7,290 nucleotides of DNA from an uncultured Oscillospiraceae bacterium (GTDB lineage Bacteria > Bacillota > Clostridia > Oscillospirales > Acutalibacteraceae), in NCBI GenBank assembly GCA_900546735.1, contig URDW01000106.1:1-7290 (forward strand), in the 5' to 3' direction. A program made the translations under genes and the position numbers. The notes beneath the pieces were generated by a model. That model was not told where the DNA came from. It made no database searches and saw only the letters and a program-made list of their open reading frames with translations. The first letter of the stretch is position 1; the number at the start of each line of letters is the position of its first letter. This document shows positions 1 through 7,225 of the stretch, piece after piece.

Positions 1-1011
1 GAGCCGCCAGCCGGAAGCGCCAAGGCGCAGCCATTTACGGACAACGCCGTTTTGACTGCAGATAAAATCGCGGTAAGACGCCTCCTCTTCATTGACCTCC
101 GGCAAAAGACGAATGCCCCACCAGGACACATAGTCATCCGGATAGCTGCGAAATTTGTACCAGGAATAATACGGGCTTTCTTTGCTGTTGTAAGCGCCGA
201 TGGTGTCGTAGTGGCCGTACATATTGAAATAGCGGCTGTCGCAGCCGGTGTGGGAAAATACGCCGTCGAGAATCACGGCGATCCCCAGGGAAGCCGCCTT
301 TTTGCAAAGGCTTTTAAAATCCGCCTCGTCGCCGAGCAGCGGATCGATGCGCAGATAATCCGCCGTGTCATAGCGGTGGTTGGAATGCGCTTCGAAAATG
401 GGGTTTAAGTAGATGCACGTTACGCCGAGTGATTTTAAGTAACCGAGCTTTTGCTCAATGCCCTTGAGATCGCCGCCAAAGTAGTCGTTGTTCCAAAGGC
501 CATTCATCTGCTCCTCGCGCCAAAACGGCATCTCCCCCCAGCGCCGCATCACACGCGTTGGGTCTACGCCGCGCTTCTTTTTGCCGCTGCAAAAGAAACG
601 GTCCGGAAAGATCTGGTAGATCACGCCGCCCCTGATAAAATCAGGCGTGTCAAACGCGCTGTCGTAAACGACCTGCACAAAGTCGCTGCCCTCGCTGAAC
701 GTGCCGAGACCGCGCCCGCCGTTTTGAATGCGGTGCGGGCCCCACGGCGTATCCAGTTCAAAATGGTAAAAATAAAGGCCGGGCGTTGTGGCAGAAAAGT
801 GCAGGTCCCAGTTTTCATGGAATTCGCCGTGCATGCCGGCCCAGAACATGCCGTAGCCGACCGGCGTTTCGCCCTCTTTTGTGACGACAAGGCGCGCGCC
901 GCTGCAGCCGAGACTGCGCGGCAGAACGATTTTGAACTTTACAGATTCAAACGTACAGACAGCGCGGACGGCCGACTTGTACTGCGTATCCCTTGCGTTA
1001 AAAATTTCCAT
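1..1011 (-). CDS. GH13 alpha-amylase/pullulanase-family glycoside hydrolase, N-terminal part (3' end beyond window)
   Basis: The first 337 codons of a glycoside hydrolase family 13 enzyme, which cleaves alpha-glucosidic bonds in starch, glycogen or maltodextrins. Residues 1-125 look like an N-terminal beta-sandwich of the kind found in neopullulanases and amylopullulanases (WDLHFSATTPGLYFYHFEL at 68-86). The (beta/alpha)8 barrel begins at GGVIYQIFPDRF (128-139). It continues through FGGDLKGI (178-185), the substrate-site segment YLNPIFEAHSNHRYDTADY (201-219), conserved region I as DGVFSH (249-254), and WWGIRLLPEVNE (297-308). The window ends inside conserved region II at GASGWRL (331-337), so the nucleophile Asp expected next is not visible. 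The ATG is preceded by AGGTG (1018-1022) with 6-nt spacing, and an in-frame TAG lies four codons upstream. There is no signal peptide, which suggests a cytoplasmic enzyme working with the adjacent phosphorylase. The exact specificity (amylase, cyclomaltodextrinase or pullulanase) cannot be decided from this part. Confidence 0.93.
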   Translation of the reverse strand, partial: MEIFNARDTQYKSAVRAVCTFESVKFKIVLPRSLGCSGARLVVTKEGETPVGYGMFWAGMHGEFHENWDLHFSATTPGLYFYHFELDTPWGPHRIQNGGRGLGTFSEGSDFVQVVYDSAFDTPDFIRGGVIYQIFPDRFFCSGKKKRGVDPTRVMRRWGEMPFWREEQMNGLWNNDYFGGDLKGIEQKLGYLKSLGVTCIYLNPIFEAHSNHRYDTADYLRIDPLLGDEADFKSLCKKAASLGIAVILDGVFSHTGCDSRYFNMYGHYDTIGAYNSKESPYYSWYKFRSYPDDYVSWWGIRLLPEVNEEEASYRDFICSQNGVVRKWLRLGASGWRL

Positions 1012-1028
1012 AACGAACACCTACAAGA

Positions 1029-1057
1029 AAAATGCTCGAAAAAACTTCGGGCATTTT
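1029..1057 (-). terminator. Second hairpin in the glgP-GH13 gap, possible tandem terminator or leader structure
   Basis: An inverted repeat with 12-nt arms, 1029-1040 and 1046-1057, and a 5-nt loop. The single imperfect pair (1036/1050) is G-U in a plus-strand RNA but A-C in the minus-strand RNA. On the minus strand the descending arm ends in a run of T (TTTTTCTTG), so it could act as a back-up terminator after glgP. It ends only 6 nt before the SD of the GH13 gene, so it could instead be a leader structure for that gene. The inverted repeat is seen directly; its role is inferred. Confidence 0.45.
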
Positions 1058-1063
1058 CTCCTT

Positions 1064-1091
1064 GAAAAACCGCATCTTGCGATGCGGTTTT
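1064..1091 (-). terminator. Intrinsic terminator of glgP
   Basis: A perfect inverted repeat: arms AAAACCGCATC (1066-1076) and GATGCGGTTTT (1081-1091) around a 4-nt loop, giving an 11-bp stem. It starts 4 nt after the glgP stop codon. On the minus strand the stem runs into a five-T tract (TTTTTC), the classic rho-independent arrangement. It should separate glgP transcription from the GH13 gene, at least partly. No strong separate promoter for the GH13 gene is evident in the remaining gap. Confidence 0.8.
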
Positions 1092-1095
1092 ATAA

Positions 1096-3540
1096 TTACT
1101 TAGATTTTTTAGCCGCCTTTTTCGGCTTGGCCTCTTCAAACTGAACCGGCTTTGTGTGCCAGATGCGCTCGGCATAGTCGCGCACCGAACGGTCGGCGCT
1201 GAACACACCGGCGCCGGCAATGTTCATCAGGCTCATGCGGGCAAAGCCCTCGCGGTCCAGATAAGCCGCGGCCGATTTCTGCTGCGCGTTCTGATAGTCG
1301 GCAAAATCGGCCAGCACCATGTACGGGTCCACATTCATCAGCGACGAACTGATTTCGCCGAATGTTTTGCCGTTTACACCGGTGCCGAGCGTGTCGACCG
1401 CCGATTTCAGGACCGGGTTGTTATAAAGATAATTCATCGGATGGTAGCCGGAATTTTTCAGCTGCGCCGCTTCTTCGGCCTTCATGCCGAAGAGGAACAT
1501 GTTTTCCTCACCGACGGCCTCACAGATCTCCACATTGGCGCCGTCCAGCGTGCCGAGCGTCAGGGCGCCGCTTAACATCAGCTTCATGTTGCCGGTGCCG
1601 GAGGCTTCGGTGCCGGCCAGCGAGATCTGCTCGGAAATGTCAGCAGCCGGCATCAGCATTTCGGCCAGGCTGACGTTGTAGTTTTCGAGGAAAACGACTT
1701 TCATTTTATCCCGCACATCGGGGTCATTGTTGATCAGGTGCGCAAGCGCGTCGATCAGTTCAATGATTTTTTTCGCCATGTAATAGCCCGGCGCAGCCTT
1801 GGAGGCAAAGATATAGGTGCGCGGCACGAAATCGGCCGACGGGTTTGCCTTTAAGCGCTGGTACTCGGCCAGAATATTCAGCGCGTTCAGGTGCTGCCTC
1901 TTATACTCGTGCAGACGCTTTGCTTGCACGTCAAAGATGGAATCCGGGTCGACCGCAACGCCGTTTCTCTTTTTGATAAGCGCGGCCAAACGCTCCTTAT
2001 TGGCGCGCTTAACGGCATTCAGGCGCGCAAGCACCTGTTTGTCGTCTGCAAAGGCACGCAGCTTCTGCAGTTCATCACTTTTTGTAATAAAGTCCTCGCC
2101 GATCAGTTCGGTGATCAGCGCCGTCAGCTGCGGATTGGCCTGGCACAGCCAGCGGCGGAAGGCAATGCCGTTGGTCACGTTCGTGAACTTGGCAGGCGTC
2201 AGGTTGTAAAAATCGCTGAATACGTCTTTTTTGATGATTTCACTGTGCAGGGCTGACACGCCGTTTACGCTGAACGAACCGGCCACGCACAGGTTGGCCA
2301 TGCGCACGATGCCGCCGCTGAGGATCGCCATGCGCTCCACACAGGCGGCGTCATGCGTAGAATCCCACACATAGGCGCGGAAGCGGTTGTCGATCTCTTT
2401 TGTGATCTCATAAATTCTGGGCAGCAGACGTTTGTAAAGGTCTTCGCTCCAGCACTCGAGCGCCTCTTTCATAACGGTGTGGTTCGTGTAAGCGACCGTG
2501 TGCGAAACCAGGCGCCACGCATCGTCCCAGCCGTAGCCACATTCGTCCAGCATGATGCGCATCAGCTCCGGAATGGCCATGGTCGGGTGCGTGTCGTTGA
2601 TTTGGATGGCGACCTTTTCAGGCAGGTTGTCGAGCGTGCCGAATTCGGCCAGATGCCGGCGGATAATATCCTGCACGGAAGCGGAAACCAGGAAATACTG
2701 CTGGCGCAGGCGCAGGCTTTTGCCCTCCGGGAAATTATCGGCCGGGTAAAGCACCTTGGAGATCGCCTCGGCCATGGCCGACTGCTCCATGGCGCGCATA
2801 TACTGCCCCTGGTTGAACAGGCGCATATCCAGCTCCGGCTTGCGGGAAGCCCACAGGCGCAGGCGGGAAATGCCCTTTCCGTAGCCGGAAACATACATAT
2901 CGTACGGCACGGCGATAACGGAATTGTAGTCCTTGTGCTCCACGCGGTGGAAGTCGCCGTCCCAGGATTCCTCAATATGGCCCTCAAACTTGACCTCGAC
3001 CGAGCGCTCTTCGCGCGGCACGAGCCACACGTCGCCGCCGGGCAGCCAGAAATCGGGCAGCTCGGTCTGCCAGCCGTCTACAAGCTTTTGCTTAAAGATA
3101 CCGGCGTCATAGCGGATGGAATAGCCCATGGACGGGTAGCCCTCAGTGGCAAGACCGTCCAGATAACAGGCGGCCAGACGACCGAGACCGCCGTTGCCGA
3201 GACCGGCGTCCGGCTCCAGGTCATAGAGCTGATCGAGCGACACATCAAAGCTTTTGAGCGCCGTCTCAAACACCTCGGTCAGGTGCAGATTATAAAGATT
3301 GTTCTTCAGCGAACGGCCCATCAAAAACTCCATGCACAGGTAATAGACCTTTTTGCTGTTTTGGCCCCTGGCCGTGTGGCGGAAGTCGCTGTTCATCTCC
3401 GAAAGCATGTCTTTCAGGATCATGGCGACTGCCTTGTAATACTGGGTGTTATCGGCCTCTGCAGGGGAGACGCCGAAGAAATGGCTGAGTTTATCCGCAA
3501 TTCGTTTTTTTGCCTGCTGAACCGTCAGCGCTGTTTTCAT
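1096..3540 (-). CDS. glgP: Glycogen/maltodextrin phosphorylase (GT35), complete
   Basis: A pyridoxal-phosphate enzyme that removes glucose units from the non-reducing ends of alpha-1,4-glucans using phosphate, giving glucose-1-phosphate in the cytoplasm. At 814 residues it matches the full family length. Visible motifs are EFLMGR (71-76), GNGGLGRLAACYLDG (115-129), QINDTHPT (313-320), TNHTVMKEALE (352-362, with the conserved active-site His at 354), VTNGIAFRRWL (455-465) and FDVQAKRLHEYKRQ (536-549). The cofactor site is EASGTGNMK (645-653), where Lys653 is the expected PLP lysine, followed by GTLDGANVEI (663-672). The start ATG has an excellent SD, AAGGAGG (3548-3554), with 7-nt spacing. It has its own promoter upstream and a terminator downstream, so it can be a single-gene unit. 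An oddity is the lysine-rich tail KPKKAAKKSK (805-814) beyond the usual C-terminus. The name glgP rather than malP is a choice by convention; the sequence does not separate glycogen from maltodextrin preference. Confidence 0.97.
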   Translation of the reverse strand: MKTALTVQQAKKRIADKLSHFFGVSPAEADNTQYYKAVAMILKDMLSEMNSDFRHTARGQNSKKVYYLCMEFLMGRSLKNNLYNLHLTEVFETALKSFDVSLDQLYDLEPDAGLGNGGLGRLAACYLDGLATEGYPSMGYSIRYDAGIFKQKLVDGWQTELPDFWLPGGDVWLVPREERSVEVKFEGHIEESWDGDFHRVEHKDYNSVIAVPYDMYVSGYGKGISRLRLWASRKPELDMRLFNQGQYMRAMEQSAMAEAISKVLYPADNFPEGKSLRLRQQYFLVSASVQDIIRRHLAEFGTLDNLPEKVAIQINDTHPTMAIPELMRIMLDECGYGWDDAWRLVSHTVAYTNHTVMKEALECWSEDLYKRLLPRIYEITKEIDNRFRAYVWDSTHDAACVERMAILSGGIVRMANLCVAGSFSVNGVSALHSEIIKKDVFSDFYNLTPAKFTNVTNGIAFRRWLCQANPQLTALITELIGEDFITKSDELQKLRAFADDKQVLARLNAVKRANKERLAALIKKRNGVAVDPDSIFDVQAKRLHEYKRQHLNALNILAEYQRLKANPSADFVPRTYIFASKAAPGYYMAKKIIELIDALAHLINNDPDVRDKMKVVFLENYNVSLAEMLMPAADISEQISLAGTEASGTGNMKLMLSGALTLGTLDGANVEICEAVGEENMFLFGMKAEEAAQLKNSGYHPMNYLYNNPVLKSAVDTLGTGVNGKTFGEISSSLMNVDPYMVLADFADYQNAQQKSAAAYLDREGFARMSLMNIAGAGVFSADRSVRDYAERIWHTKPVQFEEAKPKKAAKKSK

Positions 3541-3588
3541 AAAAAATCCTCCTTTTCACCCGGCATCCGCCGGATACAAACAAAGCTT

Positions 3589-3617
3589 AGTATACACCAA
3601 ACAAAGCGTTTTTGCAA
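3589..3617 (-). promoter_or_regulatory. Sigma-A-type promoter of glgP
   Basis: Read on the minus strand, TTGCAA (3612-3617, 4 of 6 matches to TTGACA) is separated by exactly 17 nt from TATACT (3589-3594, 5 of 6 matches to TATAAT). Transcription would begin near 3582, giving a leader of about 40 nt with a small GC-rich hairpin (arms 3560-3564 and 3569-3573) just ahead of the SD. The whole element sits in the 82-nt gap after the flippase gene. The boxes and spacing are seen; activity is inferred. Confidence 0.65.
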
Positions 3618-3622
3618 ACGGC

Positions 3623-5059
3623 TCAGGACTTTTTCCTTTTGAGCAGTTCTTTCGCCTTGCCAAGCAGCAGTTCGGCCAGTTCACGAATGATTTTCACATT
3701 GAAAAGCACCATTACAACGGTGAGCGCCGCTTCGATCACATACATCAGCACACCGGAGCGCAGCTTCAAAAGCACAACGGTCTGCACGATCAAAATGATC
3801 ACCTGCGGGATCATCTGGCCGAATTTAAAGTCGATCTTCACATATTTTCTGGTGTTGATGACACGCGCCACGAACACAGTGATAAAGCTGACGGCCGTGC
3901 CGACCGCAGCACCGACCGTGCCGATACGCGGGATCAGGATCAGGCTGACGACTACGTTCATCACCGCACCCAGCATAGCCGTGACCATGCTCATGACGGA
4001 TTTCTTTTCGGCCATATAGATGCTGGCCAGGAAGTTTACCAGGCACGAGAACGTTGTGGCAATGATCAAGACCGGCACATATTCCCAGGAGGTGTAGTAG
4101 CTGTCCGACACAAGGATGGTGGTTATGAACTGGTCAAACAGAATCAGCGCCGAAGCCACCGTGAACACACCGCCCGAATAGATGCGGAAAATGTTGGTAA
4201 AGAACTTGGCACGGTCCTCGCTGTCGTACTCGTCCACCGCCGAAAGCTGCCAGGCATCAATGAAAATCGACGAGAACATAACGACAAAATTCGGGATTTT
4301 GGAAGCGGCCGTATAAAGGCCGTTGGCGTCGAGCCCAATAAAATAGGTGACAAGATAACGGTTGGAAACGTTGATGATCCACCACAAAATGATGGTGGGG
4401 ATGAGCGGAATGCAGTACTTGAGCATGTTTTTGCGCACGATCGGGTTGTTGCCCTTCCACTTGATCTGGCCGGCCAGGCGACCGCGCCAGAACAGGAACA
4501 AAACGGAGAGCGCGTCGCTCGTGATGATCGACATAACGTAACCCGTAACGCCCCAGTGGAAAACGCCCAGGTAAAGCAGCGTAAAGCCCAGGTTTGTAGC
4601 CGTGGCCAAAATGCCGTCGATCGCAAACAGGCGCACATGGCCGCAGCCGCGCACAAACTGCTGGCAGAGCTGGCGCATGGAAGACACAAGCACAAATAAA
4701 TATATGAGCAGTGTGTAATCGCCGAGAACAAAGTCATTGACTTTGATCAGGGGAAAGACCGGGATAAAAACAAGAAAAATGGCAAAACCGACAAATGTTG
4801 TACGAATGCCGGTCGTAAACACATCGCGCTTGTCAGCCGCCTTGTCGAGCGCAAAGCGCAACGCCGCCGAGTTGACAGCCAGCGTAACGACAGGGATCAA
4901 AACGTTGGCTGTTTGCTGCACCAGGTCGGCCGCACCGTATTCGCCGGTGCCCATCACCTTGGTGATGAACGGCATCAGCAAAAATGACAGGATCTTGGAC
5001 GAAAAGGTACCGATCGCAAAAATCACGGTGTTGACCGCCAGTTTTTTGTATTTGTCCAT
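3623..5059 (-). CDS. Polysaccharide/lipid-linked oligosaccharide flippase (MOP superfamily, PST/Wzx-like)
   Basis: A 478-residue integral membrane protein. By eye there are about 14 hydrophobic segments, roughly at residues 12-30, 45-66, 83-105, 113-135, 147-167, 170-192, 216-236, 250-270, 293-315, 326-348, 355-377, 381-400, 415-433 and 436-455, the count typical of the PST branch of the MOP superfamily. The N-terminus (NTVIFAIGTFSSKILSFLLMPF, in part at 10-30, then VMGTGEYGAADL at 35-46) resembles Wzx-type exporters. Such proteins move lipid-linked sugar units across the cytoplasmic membrane for capsule, exopolysaccharide or other wall polymers; lipid II or teichoic-type cargo cannot be excluded. 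The C-terminus is strongly basic (KRKKS). The ATG has SD AAGGAAG (5067-5073) with 7-nt spacing. No glycosyltransferase or polymerase gene is nearby, so the substrate is unknown. No clear promoter was found in the gap upstream, and no strong terminator after the gene, so read-through into glgP is possible. Confidence 0.88.
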   Translation of the reverse strand: MDKYKKLAVNTVIFAIGTFSSKILSFLLMPFITKVMGTGEYGAADLVQQTANVLIPVVTLAVNSAALRFALDKAADKRDVFTTGIRTTFVGFAIFLVFIPVFPLIKVNDFVLGDYTLLIYLFVLVSSMRQLCQQFVRGCGHVRLFAIDGILATATNLGFTLLYLGVFHWGVTGYVMSIITSDALSVLFLFWRGRLAGQIKWKGNNPIVRKNMLKYCIPLIPTIILWWIINVSNRYLVTYFIGLDANGLYTAASKIPNFVVMFSSIFIDAWQLSAVDEYDSEDRAKFFTNIFRIYSGGVFTVASALILFDQFITTILVSDSYYTSWEYVPVLIIATTFSCLVNFLASIYMAEKKSVMSMVTAMLGAVMNVVVSLILIPRIGTVGAAVGTAVSFITVFVARVINTRKYVKIDFKFGQMIPQVIILIVQTVVLLKLRSGVLMYVIEAALTVVMVLFNVKIIRELAELLLGKAKELLKRKKS

Positions 5060-5141
5060 ACAGTAACTTCCTTAACTCTTATTTACAGTATTGCCGGCAC
5101 CTACGCCGCGCTATACACAAAAAACGCAGAAGCCTACGCAC

Positions 5142-5181
5142 AAAAAGACGGACAGCGCCCGGTTGCAGCCGCTGTCCTTTT
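5142..5181 (-). terminator. Intrinsic terminator of the proBA operon
   Basis: An 8-bp GC-rich stem, GGACAGCG (5150-5157) with CGCTGTCC (5170-5177), and a 12-nt loop. It begins 13 nt after the proA stop codon in the minus direction. On the minus strand the stem is followed by GTCTTTTTG. The other side carries a TTTT tract, so weak activity on the plus strand is possible. It marks the end of proBA and separates it from the flippase gene. Confidence 0.75.
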
Positions 5182-5190
5182 GGCTGTAAA

Positions 5191-6429
5191 TTATTCGCGG
5201 ATCTGACCGCTGCCGTAAATCAGGTACTTCGTGGTCGTCAGCTCACGCAGGCCCATTGGGCCACGGGCATGGAGCTTTTGCGTAGAAATGCCGATCTCGG
5301 CGCCAAGGCCAAACTCAAAGCCGTCCGTAAAACGGGTGGAAGCATTGACGTAAACCGAAGAGCTGTCAACGAGGCGCATGAATTTTTCGGCATTTTCCAT
5401 GTTCTGTGTCAAAATAGCCTCGCTGTGCTTGGTGGAATAACGGTTGATGTGGTCGATCGCCTCTTCCAGCGAATCCACCGTTTTTACACTGATGATATAG
5501 TCCAGGTACTCCGTGCCGAAGTCTTCCTCCGTCGCCGGCACAAGTTCCGGGCAGACGGCGCGGGCACGTTCGTCGCCGCGCACCTCCACCTGCTTTGTTT
5601 TAAGCTTTTGTACAATACCGGGCAGTACTTTGGGCAGGATCTCGCTGTGGATGACAAGGCTTTCGCAGGCGTTGCAGACGCTGACACGCTGCGTTTTTGC
5701 ATTGAACACAATATTCACAGCCTGTTCCACATCGGCCGAAGCGTCAATATAGATATGGCAGTTGCCCGAACCGGTCTCGATCACCGGCACGGTGGAATTC
5801 TCCACAACAGACTGGATCAGCCCCTTGCCGCCGCGCGGGATCAGGCAGTCGAGCACACCTTTCATCTTCATCATTTTCTGTGCTGAAGCACGGCTGGTGT
5901 CCTGCACCAGATAGATCACATCTTTCGGGAAGCCCTCTTTGGCCACCGCGTCGCGCATGATCTCGCTGATGGCGATGTTGGAACGGATGGCCTCTTTGCC
6001 GCCGCGCAGCACAACTGCGTTGGAGGACTTGATGCAAAGCGCTGCCGCGTCCGCCGTAACATTCGGGCGCGATTCGTAAATGATGCCGATCACACCGATC
6101 GGGACGCTGACCTTTTTGATGACAAGGCCGTTCGGGCGCTGTACCGTTTCAAGCACGCGGCCGCACGGATCTTCCAGCGCGGCGACCTGACGCACGCCTT
6201 CGGCCACGCCGGCAATACGCGCCGGGCCGAGGGTCAAGCGGTCGATCAGCCCGTCAGACAGGCCGGCGGCGCGGCCGGCTTCAATGTCCTGGCGGTTGGC
6301 CTCAATGATCTCGTCCTGACGTTCCACCAGGTCGGATGCGATGCGAAGAAGCGCCGCATTTTTCTGTGCGCTGTCCACATCGGCCAAAAAGTTTTTAGCC
6401 TCAGAGAGTTTCAATTCGAAATCGGTCAT
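5191..6429 (-). CDS. proA: Glutamate-5-semialdehyde dehydrogenase (gamma-glutamyl phosphate reductase)
   Basis: The second enzyme of proline synthesis: it reduces gamma-glutamyl phosphate with NADPH to glutamate-5-semialdehyde, which cyclises spontaneously. The 412-residue length is normal for ProA. Motifs include RLTLGPARI (64-72), VPIGVIGIIYESRPNVTADAA (in part at 109-128), AVVLRGGKEA (138-147), LIPRGGKGLI (196-205), VIETGSGNCHIYID (216-229) and the catalytic-cysteine segment QRVSVCNACESL (247-258), where Cys252 is the expected nucleophile. The C-terminal FGLGAEIGISTQKLHARGPMGL is also typical. The reading frame stays open upstream to 6618, but those 63 extra residues are low-complexity and unlike any ProA. 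The ATG at 6429 is chosen because family similarity begins there and GGTG precedes it with 6-nt spacing. The start lies inside the end of proB (29-nt overlap), which implies one mRNA and coupled translation. Confidence 0.97.
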   Translation of the reverse strand: MTDFELKLSEAKNFLADVDSAQKNAALLRIASDLVERQDEIIEANRQDIEAGRAAGLSDGLIDRLTLGPARIAGVAEGVRQVAALEDPCGRVLETVQRPNGLVIKKVSVPIGVIGIIYESRPNVTADAAALCIKSSNAVVLRGGKEAIRSNIAISEIMRDAVAKEGFPKDVIYLVQDTSRASAQKMMKMKGVLDCLIPRGGKGLIQSVVENSTVPVIETGSGNCHIYIDASADVEQAVNIVFNAKTQRVSVCNACESLVIHSEILPKVLPGIVQKLKTKQVEVRGDERARAVCPELVPATEEDFGTEYLDYIISVKTVDSLEEAIDHINRYSTKHSEAILTQNMENAEKFMRLVDSSSVYVNASTRFTDGFEFGLGAEIGISTQKLHARGPMGLRELTTTKYLIYGSGQIRE

Positions 6430-7219
6430 GTTCGTCACCAGCCTTAAAATATGTGCCGACGGATTCCCCGGCAAGCACTTTATAGATTTTTGTAGGGTTT
6501 GCACCGTTGAACACAACGACCGGGATGCCGCGGTTCGTTGCAATTTTTGCCGCTTTGATCTTGGTGACAAAGCCGCCGGTGCCGGAGGTGCCGTGTGAAT
6601 CGCCGGCCAGCTTTTCAACGGCGTCGTCGATGTGGTCTACTTCGGCGATCAAACGGGCGTCAGGGTTCATCGTCGGGTCGCTGTCATAAAGGCCGTTCGT
6701 GTCCGTCAGAAGCAGCAGGATGTCGGCCTTCACCGTAACGGCCAGCAGCGCGGAAAGGCAGTCATTGTCGCCGCGCAGCAGTTCGTGCACCGAAACCGAG
6801 TCGTTTTCGTTGATGATGGGCACAATGTCCTTTTGCAGCAGTTCTTCGATCGAATCGGTCAGGTGCAGGCGGCTTTGGGGATTTTCAATGTCCTCCATGG
6901 TACAAAGAAGCTGCGCCACGACCTGGCTGTATTCCGAAAAGAACTTGTCGTAAAGAAACATCAGCTCACACTGGCCGACGGCGGCGGCCGCCTGCAAAGT
7001 GCGGATCTCGTCCGGGCGGTTTTTGATCATCATTTTCGCCAGGCCGATGCCGACCGCGCCGGAAGAAACCAGCACGACCTCGTGCCCGGCATTTTTCAAA
7101 TCGGCCAAAACGGACACCAGTTTTGCCATGCGGCTCAAGTTGGTTTTGCCGGTAGAGCGGTGTGTCAGCGTAGAAGTGCCGACCTTGACCACAATACGCT
7201 TTTTTTCAGACAGGCTCAT
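6401..7219 (-). CDS. proB: Glutamate 5-kinase, short form without PUA domain
   Basis: The first, committed step of proline synthesis: ATP-dependent phosphorylation of glutamate to gamma-glutamyl phosphate, which is passed to ProA. It is an amino-acid-kinase fold protein of 272 residues. Motifs are VVKVGTSTLT (10-19), VLVSSGAVGIGLAKM (49-63), IINENDSVS (135-143), GDNDCLSALLA (150-160), LLTDTNGLYDSDP (170-182) and GTGGFVTKIKAAKIA (213-227). The family usually has Met where Phe217 stands here. The protein stops after the kinase domain and lacks the C-terminal PUA domain of the roughly 370-residue E. coli enzyme; short versions are known in other bacteria. The ATG at 7219 is preferred over one at 7252 because GGAG (7226-7229) sits 6 nt ahead of it and similarity begins right after it. 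The upstream alternative would add 11 residues and has no SD. Confidence 0.96.
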   Translation of the reverse strand: MSLSEKKRIVVKVGTSTLTHRSTGKTNLSRMAKLVSVLADLKNAGHEVVLVSSGAVGIGLAKMMIKNRPDEIRTLQAAAAVGQCELMFLYDKFFSEYSQVVAQLLCTMEDIENPQSRLHLTDSIEELLQKDIVPIINENDSVSVHELLRGDNDCLSALLAVTVKADILLLLTDTNGLYDSDPTMNPDARLIAEVDHIDDAVEKLAGDSHGTSGTGGFVTKIKAAKIATNRGIPVVVFNGANPTKIYKVLAGESVGTYFKAGDEHDRFRIETL

Positions 7220-7225
7220 TTCTTT

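Noticed and set aside
52..1065. Plus-strand open frames of 118 and 204 codons antisense to the GH13 gene
   Set aside because: The minus-strand frame carries a continuous set of GH13 motifs over the whole stretch. The plus-strand translations are Ala/Val/Arg-rich shadows.
1589..1618. Sequence GGTGCCGGAGG shared between glgP and proB (near 6577-6588) as a possible repeat
   Set aside because: Both copies encode glycine-rich cofactor or nucleotide loops (ASGTGN and TSGTGG). The match is short and follows from similar residues and codon use.
3606..3620. Weak hairpin CGTTT/AAACG after the flippase gene as a possible terminator
   Set aside because: The stem is only 5 bp and AT-rich, there is no proper T-tract, and it overlaps the -35 box of the glgP promoter.
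2353..3642. A 429-codon open frame on the plus strand antisense to glgP
   Set aside because: It lies almost entirely opposite glgP, which has unmistakable motifs throughout. It shows no recognisable domain, has no convincing SD, and is explained by GC-rich codon use of the minus-strand gene.
5074..5141. Promoter for the flippase gene
   Set aside because: TATAGC, TACTGT and AAATAA-like boxes occur, but none has a credible -35 hexamer at 16-18 nt. A promoter is expected after the proA terminator, but I cannot point to it.
6430..6618. Upstream extension of proA by 63 residues
   Set aside because: The extension lies inside proB, has no similarity to ProA and would give a protein longer than the family norm. 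A better start with an SD exists at 6429.
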